Shown: one piece after another, positions 9,597 through 17,231 of the stretch
Layout: each line of letters opens with the position of its first letter
How positions within the stretch are numbered: position 1 is the stretch's first letter
Assembly: GCF_000308515.1 (NCBI RefSeq)
Contig: NZ_BAFV01000022.1
Location: 124,001 to 188,000 of the forward strand
Length of the DNA stretch: 64,000 nt
From: Nocardia carnea NBRC 14403
Lineage (GTDB): Bacteria > Actinomycetota > Actinomycetes > Mycobacteriales > Mycobacteriaceae
Direction of reading: 5' to 3'
Notes under the pieces: generated by a model
Told to the model about the DNA's origin: nothing
Databases searched by the model: none
Seen by the model: the letters and a program-made list of their open reading frames with translations, nothing else
Program-made: the position numbers and the translations under genes

Positions 9597-9613
9597 ATGA
9601 CCTCGGAGGTCAT
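9597..9613. promoter_or_regulatory. Perfect palindrome between XRE regulator and membrane protein
   Basis: ATGACCTC and GAGGTCAT, eight bases each around a single G, form a perfect inverted repeat 36 bases from the XRE start and 66 bases from the membrane-protein start. A dimeric XRE repressor would be expected to bind such a site. This is inference from position and symmetry. Confidence 0.45.
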
Positions 9614-9678
9614 TGAGCCGTTGACCCGTAGCGGGAACAGTCGGAGAGGAGCAGGACCTCCGATCGGAAGGCAAGACC

Positions 9679-10089
9679 ATGACCACCGTGACAGCCCCCG
9701 CCCCCGCCGCCCACGACGAGCTGTTGCGCCGTGTTCTGCGCCTCGACGGCTGGGGCACCGGAGCTTTCGGCCTTCTGATGCTGGCCGCCGCGGCGCCGCT
9801 GCGGGATCCGCTGGGGCTACCGACCTCGTGGTCGATACCGTTCGGTGTGGCCATGCTCGGCGGTGCGCTGGGCCTGCTGCTCATCGCCGGCTACCCGGTG
9901 ATTTCGCGGCGGCACGCGACGGCTGTGGTCGCGGTCAACGCTGTTTCCGTGCTGGGCATGCTTGCCCTGGCCGGGTCCGGACTGCTTCCGCTCACCGCTG
10001 CGGGAATCGCGTTCCTGCTGGCCGGTGCCGCCGTGGTCGCGATGTTCGCGACGGCCGAATATGTGGGGTTGCGCCGGATGCCCGGCTGA
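9679..10089 (+). CDS. Small four-helix membrane protein
   Basis: The 136-residue product has four hydrophobic stretches (roughly residues 27-46, 54-76, 84-103 and 107-128) and a basic C-terminus. No catalytic or binding motif is visible and I do not recognise the family. It is divergent from the XRE/MmyB regulator and shares the intergenic palindrome, so regulation by that protein is likely. A purine-rich GGAAGG lies about 10 bases before the ATG. Confidence 0.7.
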   Translation: MTTVTAPAPAAHDELLRRVLRLDGWGTGAFGLLMLAAAAPLRDPLGLPTSWSIPFGVAMLGGALGLLLIAGYPVISRRHATAVVAVNAVSVLGMLALAGSGLLPLTAAGIAFLLAGAAVVAMFATAEYVGLRRMPG

Positions 10090-10110
10090 ACCGGCGCCCG
10101 CCCGGTATGG

Positions 10111-10683
10111 TCAGCTCTGGGTCTGATCGTCCTGTTTGATCGCCGAGACCTCGAATTCGAGGACGACCTTGTCGGAGATCAGGACGCCGCCGGTTTCCAG
10201 CGTCGCGTTGTAGACGATTCCCCAGTCCTTGCGGTTGATGGTTGCGGACCCCTCGAAACCGACCCGGACGTTGCCGAACGGATCGTTGGCCTGCCCTTCG
10301 AAGGTGAACGGGACCGTGACCGGCCGGGTGACGCCCTTGATGGTGAGGTCGCCCGTGACGTCGAAGGTGTCGGCGCCGGTGGGGGAGATCGCCGTCGTGC
10401 GGAAGGTGATCTCGGGGTATTCGTCGAGGCCCAGGAAGTCCAGTCCGCGCAGGTGGTTGTCGCGATCGGCGTTACGGGTATCGATGCTGGCGACCTGGAT
10501 GGTGACCTCGCCGGAGGAGTTCGCCGGGTTCTCGCTGTCGAAGTAGGCGCTGCCGGTGAACTCGTTGAACGAGCCGCGCACCTTGGTCACCATGGCGTGC
10601 CGGGTGACGAAACCGACCCGGGTATGGGTGGGGTCGAGTGTGTAGGTTCCGCTGAGTTCTTTCAGGTTCGTCGCGCTGGTCAT
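10111..10683 (-). CDS. YceI family lipid-binding-like protein
   Basis: The product has 190 residues from the ATG at 10683, which is preceded by GGAGG eight bases upstream. The sequence follows the YceI pattern: LSGTYTLDPTHTRVGF at the start, HAMVTKVRGSFNEF, VTGDLTIKGVTRPV and a closing KVVLEFEVSA. YceI proteins form a lipocalin-like barrel that binds polyisoprenoids. No signal peptide is visible, so this copy is probably cytoplasmic, unlike the periplasmic E. coli protein. It is divergent from a MarR gene, a common arrangement that suggests direct control. Confidence 0.9.
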   Translation of the reverse strand: MTSATNLKELSGTYTLDPTHTRVGFVTRHAMVTKVRGSFNEFTGSAYFDSENPANSSGEVTIQVASIDTRNADRDNHLRGLDFLGLDEYPEITFRTTAISPTGADTFDVTGDLTIKGVTRPVTVPFTFEGQANDPFGNVRVGFEGSATINRKDWGIVYNATLETGGVLISDKVVLEFEVSAIKQDDQTQS

Positions 10684-10704
10684 CGAGATCCTCCGGTTCG
10701 AAGA

Positions 10705-10759
10705 AGTAGTTGATGTGTCATACATATGGTGCGGCCATCTTGGTGATATGTCAACTACT
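10705..10759. promoter_or_regulatory. Long inverted repeat in the YceI-MarR intergenic region
   Basis: AGTAGTTGA at 10705-10713 and TCAACTACT at 10751-10759 are perfect nine-base arms; the flanking inner bases (TGTGTCA and TGATATG) keep part of the symmetry. The repeat spans the whole divergent promoter region between yceI and the marR-type gene. It probably holds two MarR dimer sites that autoregulate the pair. Confidence 0.5.
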
Positions 10760-10775
10760 GGGTTACGCTGGCCGT

Positions 10776-11237
10776 ATGACCGAGACGCGATGGCTCGACG
10801 AACGGGAGAGCCGAGCCTGGCGGGGCTACCTGACGATGCACACCCAGCTGGTCGCCCGGCTCCACCGGCAGCTGCAACACGACTCCGGGCTGTCGCTCTC
10901 CGATTTCGAGGTACTGGTCCGGCTCACCGATCAGCCGGAGCCCCGGATACGGGTAGGTGAGCTGGGACAGATCATGCAGTGGGAGAAGAGCCGCCTGTCA
11001 CATCATCTCGGCCGGATGCAGAAGCGCGGACTGGTGCGTCGCGAGGACTGCCCCGACGATGCCCGCGGCGCCTTTATCGTGCTCACCGAACAGGGCCGCA
11101 CCGCGATCGAACAGGCCGCGCCCGGTCATGTGGAAACCGTGCGCGAGCTACTGTTCGACGCGCTCACCGACGAGCAGGTGGAAGCTTTCGGCGCCATCGT
11201 CGGCCGCATCCTCGAACAACTCGACAGCGTGCAATAG
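10776..11237 (+). CDS. MarR family transcriptional regulator
   Basis: From ATG 10776 the protein has 153 residues. It shows the winged-helix MarR core: LSLSDFEVLVRLTDQP, the recognition helix WEKSRLSHHLGRMQKRGLV, and the wing REDCPDDARGAFIVLTEQG. Helices at both ends would form the dimer interface. It is transcribed away from the YceI gene across a long inverted repeat and is probably an autorepressor responding to an unknown small molecule or oxidant. Confidence 0.92.
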   Translation: MTETRWLDERESRAWRGYLTMHTQLVARLHRQLQHDSGLSLSDFEVLVRLTDQPEPRIRVGELGQIMQWEKSRLSHHLGRMQKRGLVRREDCPDDARGAFIVLTEQGRTAIEQAAPGHVETVRELLFDALTDEQVEAFGAIVGRILEQLDSVQ

Positions 11238-11292
11238 CCGGCTCGAGCACAGCCGTACTCGTCTCGATGAGTGCTGCCGGTCTCCGCCCGCG

Positions 11293-12342
11293 TCATGCCG
11301 GGTAGGTGTGGATCTCGGTGGCCTTGAGTGCCGCCCATAGTTCCAGCCCGGGCGTGATCCGGAGCTCGGCGACCGTAGCGGGGGTGATATCGGCCAGCGC
11401 CGGCACCGCGCCGTCGAGGCGAACCCGTACGGTATGGGCGTGCTGTTCCAGACCCGCCACGGTCACCGGCCAGGTATTACGCGGGCTCCCAGCGGGGCGC
11501 TCCGGATGCAGGCCGACGGCCGACGGCGCGAAGGTCAGATATACGGGGCCGGTGGCCGGTTCGGCGACGGTGAGTTCACCACCGCCGTCGAGTCGCACCC
11601 GAGTGCCGGTCGCCGATCCGCGGAACAGATTGAGGCCCACGAGGTCTGCCACATAATCCGAGCGCGGGCGCCGCGCGACCTCGGCCGGGGGTCCCTGCTG
11701 CACCACGGCACCGTGCTCGACGATCACCAGCCGATCGGCGAGCACCATCGCGTCCAGCGGATCATGGGTGACCAGCAGCGTATGTCCGGGATAATCGCCG
11801 AGATGGTGGTCCAGTTCGGCCCGCACCCGCACCCGGGTGGCGGCATCCAGCGCGGCCAGCGGTTCGTCCAGTAACAGCAGCGCCGGGTCGACGGCCAGGG
11901 CCCGCGCCAGTGCGACCCGCTGCGCCTGACCACCCGAGAGTTCCCGCGGCCGGGTCCGGGCGTAGTCGGCCAATCCCACCCGGTGTAGCCAGTGCGCGGC
12001 GTGTTCGCGGGCCGCGGCCCGCCGCATACCCCGGGCGCGGGGGCCGAAGGCGACATTGTCGAGGGCGTCGAGGTGAGCGAAGAGCAGATAATCCTGGAAC
12101 ACCACGCCGACCGACCGATGTTCGGCGGGAACGAATTCGCTGGGTGGCGCATCCCAGACCTGTTCGTTCAGGCGGATCGACCCCTCGGTCAGCGGGGTCA
12201 GCCCTGCCAGCGCCCGGAGCGCGGTGCTCTTCCCGGCACCGTTGGGTCCGAGCAAGGCGACAACCTCCCCGGCGGCGACGGTGAGATCCAGGTCGAGAGT
12301 GAAATCGCCGCGGGTGACCCGCAATTGCGTCGCGAGCGTCAC
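11293..12342 (-). CDS. modC: Molybdate ABC transporter ATP-binding protein
   Basis: This 349-residue ABC ATPase has Walker A GPNGAGKST (about residue 33), the signature LSGGQAQRVALARAL, Walker B LLLLDEPLAALD and the switch histidine in LLVTHDPLDAM. The last 110 residues form a TOBE-type molybdate-binding domain, the feature that separates ModC from other importers. It energises molybdate uptake through ModB. Its start overlaps the modB stop by four bases, which supports translational coupling. It is the last gene of the operon; a short non-coding gap separates it from the convergent marR-type gene. Confidence 0.93.
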   Translation of the reverse strand: MTLATQLRVTRGDFTLDLDLTVAAGEVVALLGPNGAGKSTALRALAGLTPLTEGSIRLNEQVWDAPPSEFVPAEHRSVGVVFQDYLLFAHLDALDNVAFGPRARGMRRAAAREHAAHWLHRVGLADYARTRPRELSGGQAQRVALARALAVDPALLLLDEPLAALDAATRVRVRAELDHHLGDYPGHTLLVTHDPLDAMVLADRLVIVEHGAVVQQGPPAEVARRPRSDYVADLVGLNLFRGSATGTRVRLDGGGELTVAEPATGPVYLTFAPSAVGLHPERPAGSPRNTWPVTVAGLEQHAHTVRVRLDGAVPALADITPATVAELRITPGLELWAALKATEIHTYPA

Positions 12343-13229
12343 AGTGCCCCCCGGATCCAGCGTTCCCGCAGCGCCGCCAGCACCACCACCGAAACCAGCA
12401 GCAACACCAGGCTCAGCACGATTGCGGCGGCGGGATCGGTTTCCAGCGCCAGATACACCGCCAACGGCATCGTCGTGGTGCGGCCGGGGAAGTTACCGGC
12501 GAAGGTGATGGTGGCACCGAATTCGCCGAGCGCGCGGGCCCAGCACAGCACAGTTCCGGCCACCACTCCGGGCAGGATCGAGGGCAGGGTGACGCGCCGG
12601 AAGGTGAGCCAGCGGGAAGCGCCGAGGGTCGCGGCTGCCTCCTCGTACCGGGGGTCGGCACCGCGCAGCGCGCCCTCCACGGAGATCACCAGAAACGGCA
12701 TGGCGACGAACGCCTCGGCCACCACCACACCGGCGGTGCTGAACGGCAGTGCGATCCCGAACCAGTCGTAGAGGTACTGGCCGACCACCCCGCGCCTGCC
12801 CAGGACAAGCAGTAGCGCCACACCGCCGACCACGGGCGGCAATACCAGCGGCACGGTGACCAGCGCACGGATCAGCCCGCGTCCGGGCAGATCACCGCGG
12901 GCCAGCAGCCAGGCGAGCGGGATGCCCAGCAGCAGGCACAGCACCGTGGCCAGGCTCGCGCACACCAGCGAGAGTCGCAGCGCCTGCCCGACTTCCGCGC
13001 TGAACAATCGCTCCGGAAGATCTCGCCACGGCGCGCGGATCAGTAACCCCGCCAGCGGAACCATCAGGAAAAGCAGGCCCAGCACGGCGGGCACCAGCAG
13101 CACCAGCGGGCGCCGGCCGCGTACGGCCCGGCGCCGGCGCCATGTGGTCATACGGGACGGCCGCGTTGCCGGCAGGGGCTTCGCTGGGCGCGCCGACTGT
13201 GTCGGGCGCCGCCGGGTCCCGCCACTCAC
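12339..13229 (-). CDS. modB: Molybdate ABC transporter permease
   Basis: The 296-residue membrane protein has about five or six transmembrane helices and a binding-protein-dependent transport motif EEAAATLGASRWLTFRRVTLP, which docks on the ATPase. The N-terminal 45 residues are Arg/Pro rich and cytoplasmic; an internal ATG at about residue 27 (MTTWRRRR) could be the true start. Four-base overlaps with modA and modC show tight coupling. Its role in molybdate transport is inferred from its position between modA and modC. Confidence 0.93.
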   Translation of the reverse strand: MSGGTRRRPTQSARPAKPLPATRPSRMTTWRRRRAVRGRRPLVLLVPAVLGLLFLMVPLAGLLIRAPWRDLPERLFSAEVGQALRLSLVCASLATVLCLLLGIPLAWLLARGDLPGRGLIRALVTVPLVLPPVVGGVALLLVLGRRGVVGQYLYDWFGIALPFSTAGVVVAEAFVAMPFLVISVEGALRGADPRYEEAAATLGASRWLTFRRVTLPSILPGVVAGTVLCWARALGEFGATITFAGNFPGRTTTMPLAVYLALETDPAAAIVLSLVLLLVSVVVLAALRERWIRGAL

Positions 13230-14026
13230 GGAGCGTCGAAACCGGCCGTCGCGAACACCGATCGAGCCTGTGGAGTCAACGTGAAATCGACGAATGCCGC
13301 CGCCGCGGCCGGGTTCGGTGCCGCGGCCACCTGCGCCATCTGATAGTCGTTGATCGCCTCGCCCGATTCCGGGAATTCGATTCCGGTCACCTTCTCGCCC
13401 CCGGCCCGGATGTCCGTGCGATACACCAGCGCGGCATCCACCTCACCGAGCGTGACCTTCGTCAGTACCGCTTTCACATCCGGCTCCCGGGTATCGGGTT
13501 GCGGGACGACACCGGCCGCGGCGAAGGCTTTATCGGCCGCTGCCCCGCACGGCACCTGTTCGGCGCACAGGGCGATCCGCGGTTCGGGCCGGCCGAAATC
13601 GGCGAGACCGCTGATACTGGCCGGATTCCCGGTCGGTACCGCGATTTCGAGACGATTGCGGGCGAAGGTGACCGGCCCGCCGGTGATATCGCCGGAGACG
13701 ACCACCTGTTCCATATTGTGCGGCGACGCCGAGGCGAACACATCGGCCGGTGCGCCCTGCCGGATCTGTTCGGCCAGTGCGGAACTGCCCGCGAAACTGA
13801 ACACCACATCCACATTCGGATGGGCATCCTCGAACTGCTCACCGAGTGTGGTGAACGCTTCGGTGAGCGAGGCCGCCGCGAACACCGTGAGGGTGCCGTC
13901 GAGCCCGTCCCCCGGCCCGCCGGTCGATTCGCTCCCAGGGTTCTCCGACACACAGCCGGCCAGTACGACGATCAGCGCGACCGCCGGGGTCAGGCGACGC
14001 ACTACGCGACCTATCATCGTCTTCAT
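13226..14026 (-). CDS. modA: Molybdate-binding lipoprotein
   Basis: This 266-residue substrate-binding protein has a signal sequence ending in the lipobox VLAGC (Cys about residue 25), so it should be anchored to the outer face of the membrane. The mature part follows the ModA pattern: LTVFAAASLTEAFTTLG, FSFAGSSALAEQIRQGAPADVFASA, and GEVDAALVYRTD. The serines and tyrosine in these motifs are the usual oxyanion ligands. Its start overlaps the stop of the TOBE/HTH gene in a TGATG. Confidence 0.95.
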   Translation of the reverse strand: MKTMIGRVVRRLTPAVALIVVLAGCVSENPGSESTGGPGDGLDGTLTVFAAASLTEAFTTLGEQFEDAHPNVDVVFSFAGSSALAEQIRQGAPADVFASASPHNMEQVVVSGDITGGPVTFARNRLEIAVPTGNPASISGLADFGRPEPRIALCAEQVPCGAAADKAFAAAGVVPQPDTREPDVKAVLTKVTLGEVDAALVYRTDIRAGGEKVTGIEFPESGEAINDYQMAQVAAAPNPAAAAAFVDFTLTPQARSVFATAGFDAP

Positions 14027-14424
14027 CAGCTCTCCGGTATCTCGACGACCACATGCGTCGACTTCACCGACGCCACCGCCACACTGCCCACTTCGAGCCC
14101 GAGTTCTTCCACCGATTCCCGGCTCAGCAGCGATACCAGCCGGAACGGCCCGGCCTGCATCTCCACCTGCGCCATCACGGTATCGGTGAGCACCCTGGTC
14201 ACAATGCCACGCATCCGGTTACGAGCCGAGGCTGCCACGGTTACGCCCGGTTCGGGCGCGTCGGCGATCTCCCGCGCGAACGCGGCCAGATCTTGCCCGC
14301 GGACCCCCTTGCGCCCGTTCTCCAACTGAATCGACGGCAGCCGCCCTTGATCGATCCAGCGCCGGACGGTGTCATCGCTGACCCCGAGCAGTCCGGCAGC
14401 ATCCTTGATCCGCAGATACGTCAC
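14026..14424 (-). CDS. Excisionase-type HTH protein with TOBE molybdate-binding domain
   Basis: The 132-residue product joins an N-terminal MerR/excisionase-like helix-turn-helix (LRIKDAAGLLGVSDDTVRRWIDQGRLPSIQ) to a single C-terminal TOBE (Mop-like) domain (NRMRGIVTRVLTDTVMAQVEMQAG). It leads the modABC operon, and its stop overlaps the modA start. The combination resembles a minimal ModE: the TOBE domain would sense molybdate and the HTH would bind DNA. Whether it represses its own operon or serves as a molybdate store cannot be told from sequence. The upstream region is AT-rich with a TATATA tract (14434-14439), a plausible operator area. Confidence 0.88.
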   Translation of the reverse strand: MTYLRIKDAAGLLGVSDDTVRRWIDQGRLPSIQLENGRKGVRGQDLAAFAREIADAPEPGVTVAASARNRMRGIVTRVLTDTVMAQVEMQAGPFRLVSLLSRESVEELGLEVGSVAVASVKSTHVVVEIPES

Positions 14425-14638
14425 TCCATGGACTATATACCCGCATATGCAGTACTATTTCCGAAACTTTTATTCAGATGCGAGTGGCGTAAATTTCCCT
14501 GTTCAGGCCGAGGATCATCGTCGCTATGGAGTTGGGGGGAGGATCCGAGCCGAGTCGGCGTCAGGGATGTCTCCTGGTCCTCGGCCGCTGCGCAGTAGCG
14601 GTACCATGACCTGGCAAGTTCGGAGAGCGAGGTGGATA

Positions 14639-14809
14639 GTGAAGCGTCCTGCGATGTCGAGTTCCAAGGCGACCAAGGAGGCCGTAAGGCAGTCGGCTAT
14701 ACGGTCGACCAGAGCCTCGGCGCGCTTGGAACGCCGCGTCGTGCCAGCCGGCTTTGTGCGTTCCGAACGCGTGAAACAGTTCTTGGCCGAGCGTCGCCAC
14801 GAGGTCTGA
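14639..14809 (+). CDS. Putative small antitoxin partner of the Fic protein
   Basis: This small basic ORF of 56 residues starts at GTG 14639 with GAGG about six bases upstream; an internal ATG at 14654 is an alternative. Its TGA overlaps the Fic ATG (TGATG), the usual arrangement of an antitoxin-toxin pair. The product is predicted helical. A partial match to the Fic inhibitory motif (S/T)xxxE(G/N) is present as SARLER, lacking the final G/N. The family is not recognised; the antitoxin role is inferred from position and size. Confidence 0.55.
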   Translation: MKRPAMSSSKATKEAVRQSAIRSTRASARLERRVVPAGFVRSERVKQFLAERRHEV

Positions 14810-15435
14810 TGTCAGTCGCGCCGGGTTATGGGGAAACGCCGGTCTCTGAGGACGAACTGAGTATGCTGCTCCCAGCTGTCCGGGAGCTGCTCGGTGAGCC
14901 TGTCGGTAAGGCTTCCGTATACGACCTCGAACAGGGTGTTCAAGCGCAGACAACAGCGGAGTTCATGCTAGCGGTGCTCGACGGTCGCCTGGATGTGGAC
15001 GACCTGTTGACCGACCATTTTCTGCGTGATCTGCACCGTCGTCTCTACGGAGATATTTGGAGCTGGGCCGGGAGCTTCCGGCGCCGGGAGCTCAATATCG
15101 GTGTAGCCCCCGAGCAAATCGCTGTGGAGCTCAGGAGCTCGCTGGATACGATTCTCTACCGCTGGCAACACACGAATGATTGGAACCATCGCCAGCTGGG
15201 CATTGCTGCCCATGCCGAGACTGTACGCATTCACCCGTTTACCGATGGTAATGGCCGGACTACCCGCCTGCTCGCAGATCTGGTGTTCCTCGCCGCTCGA
15301 GATGCGGACCGCCCCGAGCTATATGACTGGGATCTCGAAAAGCGGAGGTATATCGAGCTCTTGAGGGAGTACGACGGTCACCGTGACCCGCGTTATCTCG
15401 CCGAATTCATCGAAACAAAGCCGTTAGGCGAGTAA
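14809..15435 (+). CDS. Fic-domain protein, mobile mystery protein B type
   Basis: The 208-residue Fic protein has a complete active-site loop HPFTDGNGRTTR near residue 143, matching HxFx(D/E)GNGRxxR with the catalytic histidine and the ATP-binding arginine. The N-terminal YGETPVSEDELSMLLP is typical of mobile mystery protein B. Fic enzymes usually transfer AMP from ATP to a target protein and often act as toxins. The gene is translationally coupled to a 56-residue upstream ORF. Codon use is visibly less GC-rich than that of the flanking mod operon, so the pair was probably acquired. The target protein is unknown. Confidence 0.85.
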   Translation: MSVAPGYGETPVSEDELSMLLPAVRELLGEPVGKASVYDLEQGVQAQTTAEFMLAVLDGRLDVDDLLTDHFLRDLHRRLYGDIWSWAGSFRRRELNIGVAPEQIAVELRSSLDTILYRWQHTNDWNHRQLGIAAHAETVRIHPFTDGNGRTTRLLADLVFLAARDADRPELYDWDLEKRRYIELLREYDGHRDPRYLAEFIETKPLGE

Positions 15436-15551
15436 GGCCTGGCGTTCAGCCGTATGGAACGTGCTGTCGGCCATTCATCCGGCCCGATCATTCGGATCAC
15501 CATGTCCCCACGCTGCGCCGGGCAGGTCTGTGCGGCAGGGGTTTACTGTTC

Positions 15552-15740
15552 TCAGACGTCCTGCCGCACCAACTCCGACACCGGGCTGATCCGGGTGCCG
15601 AATGCCGACCACAGGGTCCCGTCGGTCATCCGGCGCAGTGTGAACCGATACTTGCCGTAGCACGCACGCGATACCGGCGACAACCGTGCCCGGCCGACCA
15701 CACGGTAAGGGTTCCCGTCGATCCGTACGCTCTGCTCCAT
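15552..15740 (-). CDS. Hypothetical small basic protein
   Basis: This is a 62-residue ORF starting MEQSVRIDGNPYRVVGRARL, with several aromatic and arginine residues in a beta-rich pattern. GAGAGG lies about 14 bases upstream of the ATG. It is not recognised. It lies alone between the Fic module and the DUF1707 gene, and the opposite-strand frames look less protein-like. Coding status is moderately likely. Confidence 0.45.
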   Translation of the reverse strand: MEQSVRIDGNPYRVVGRARLSPVSRACYGKYRFTLRRMTDGTLWSAFGTRISPVSELVRQDV

Positions 15741-15967
15741 GCCTGCTCGCCCCTCTCACCGTTGCTGATGATGTCGAGCGCCACAGTGGCAGGAGCGTGC
15801 TGAAAGACACCTGAAACCAGCTGAAAGCCCTTTCAGACTCGCCGGAAGGCGCTGTGCCGGCGCGGGTCGACAAGACGGGGCCGCGGGATCGAGCGAGAAC
15901 TCGTGCCGGGCCGGAGTCTGCCCGTGACCGGCTGTGCCGCCGTGCCGACTCGGTTACCGTGAGACTC

Positions 15968-16564
15968 ATGACGATCGAGCCGACGCCCGAACATCTTCCC
16001 GCATTGCGGGCCGGAGATGCCGATCGCGAGCGGGCCGCCACGATCGTTCAGGCGGCGTTCGCCGAGGGGCGGCTGGAGCTGGCCGAGTTCGACGAGCGCC
16101 TCGCAGCTGTCTATGCCGGTCGCACCGTGCCGGAACTGGAGTCACTCACCGCCGATCTGGTACCGGCCGCCCACGGAAGCCGGACCGATCGGCTCGTTCT
16201 GCGATCCACCGGTAGCTCGGTGAAGCGCGAAGGGCATTGGCGGGTGCCGCCGCATATTGTCACCGAAACCGAACACGGCGCCGTCCGTCTCGATTTCACC
16301 GAGGCCGTGGTGCGTTCACCGGAGGTGTGGGTGGAGGTGAAATCCGCGCACGGCTCGATTGTTCTGATCGTTCCTCCGGGCTGGAGCGTAGACATCGACG
16401 AAGTGACCAGTGAGTGGGGCAACGTAACCAACAAAGCGGGCCCGCCGGTCTCCGGTCTGCCACTGCTGCGGGTCTCCGGGGTGGTCCAGCATGCGAAGGT
16501 CACCGTCCGGCATCCCAAGCGCCGCTGGTGGTGGCCGTTCGGCGCACGCGCGAACAACAGGTGA
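15968..16564 (+). CDS. DUF1707 domain protein with LiaF-like C-terminal region
   Basis: The 198-residue protein starts with the DUF1707 signature: LRAGDADRERAATIVQAAFAEGRLEL then EFDERLAAVYAGRTVPELESLTADL (residues about 12-62), a short helical module frequent in actinobacteria. The rest is beta-rich and repetitive (AVRLDFTEAV, GSIVLIVPPGWSVDIDEV), like the C-terminal part of cell-wall-stress LiaF proteins. There is no membrane segment. Function is unknown; an envelope-stress link is inferred from the domain only. Confidence 0.8.
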   Translation: MTIEPTPEHLPALRAGDADRERAATIVQAAFAEGRLELAEFDERLAAVYAGRTVPELESLTADLVPAAHGSRTDRLVLRSTGSSVKREGHWRVPPHIVTETEHGAVRLDFTEAVVRSPEVWVEVKSAHGSIVLIVPPGWSVDIDEVTSEWGNVTNKAGPPVSGLPLLRVSGVVQHAKVTVRHPKRRWWWPFGARANNR

Positions 16565-16594
16565 GGCGCCGCCCGATCTTGGCTTACCGCGGTG

Positions 16595-17164
16595 TCAGCT
16601 CTGGGGGGCCGACGGTTCCTGCGGCCGGATTTCGAGGCGTCCGCCGGCCGGGAACAGGATCGGGCTCAGGAGATATTGTGCGCGTTCGGGGGTGGGCGAA
16701 TTGCTCAGGCGCGGAAGGATTGCCGCGCGTAGATCGTCGATCAGCTCCGCGACTTCCGTGGGGGAGAGCCATACCCCGTGCTGCCGGTACCCGACCAGGT
16801 CGGCTCCGGGGTCGGCGTCCGGGCGGTCGAGATAGGAGTTGAATTCGGCGAGCAAGGTGGCCATGGCGGCGGCGAATACCGTGCGGTGGTCGTCAGGGGT
16901 CGCCGAGGCGATCGTGTCCGGATCTACGGTGGCGCGGTCCCGGTGTAGGCGGTAGGCGCGTTCGACGGCGCCGCGCACCCGGTGTTCGCCGGCGACCTCG
17001 AGAACGCCGGCGGTGGTGAGTAACTCGACGTGGCGATAGACGGTGGCCTTCGATACGTCGGTCAGGCGGGCGCACAGCTGGGTGGTGGTGCAGGTCTGTC
17101 CGCCGGACAGGGCGTGCACGATACGCAATCGCACCGGATGCGCCAGGAGCTCCAGGGAATCCAT
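16595..17164 (-). CDS. ArsR-like winged-helix regulator
   Basis: The 189-residue protein has an N-terminal winged helix (residues about 1-75) with LELLAHPVRLRIVHALSGG, LCARLTDVSKATVYRHVELL and a wing region GEHRVRGAVERAYRL. A helical C-terminal half probably mediates dimerisation or sensing. No metal-binding cysteine cluster is present, so it is not a classical metal sensor. It is divergent from a hydrolase-oxidoreductase pair, and an inverted repeat in the shared promoter suggests that it regulates them. Confidence 0.85.
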   Translation of the reverse strand: MDSLELLAHPVRLRIVHALSGGQTCTTTQLCARLTDVSKATVYRHVELLTTAGVLEVAGEHRVRGAVERAYRLHRDRATVDPDTIASATPDDHRTVFAAAMATLLAEFNSYLDRPDADPGADLVGYRQHGVWLSPTEVAELIDDLRAAILPRLSNSPTPERAQYLLSPILFPAGGRLEIRPQEPSAPQS

Positions 17165-17173
17165 GGAGTTGAT

Positions 17174-17209
17174 ATTCTCACTCGTGATACCGTTCGCAAA
17201 GTTGAGAAT
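17174..17209. promoter_or_regulatory. Inverted repeat between winged-helix regulator and hydrolase
   Basis: ATTCTCA at 17174-17180 and TGAGAAT at 17203-17209 are perfect seven-base arms separated by 22 bases. They begin 10 bases upstream of the regulator start and lie before the preferred GTG start of the hydrolase at 17232. This is a likely operator for the winged-helix protein, by inference. Confidence 0.45.
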
Positions 17210-17231
17210 GATCGAGCTTGTGGAGGCCGTC

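Noticed and set aside
14425..14470. ModE-type operator upstream of the mod operon
   Set aside because: The TATATA and GTACTAT elements show only weak symmetry, so I did not list it as a feature; it is mentioned under the mod regulator.
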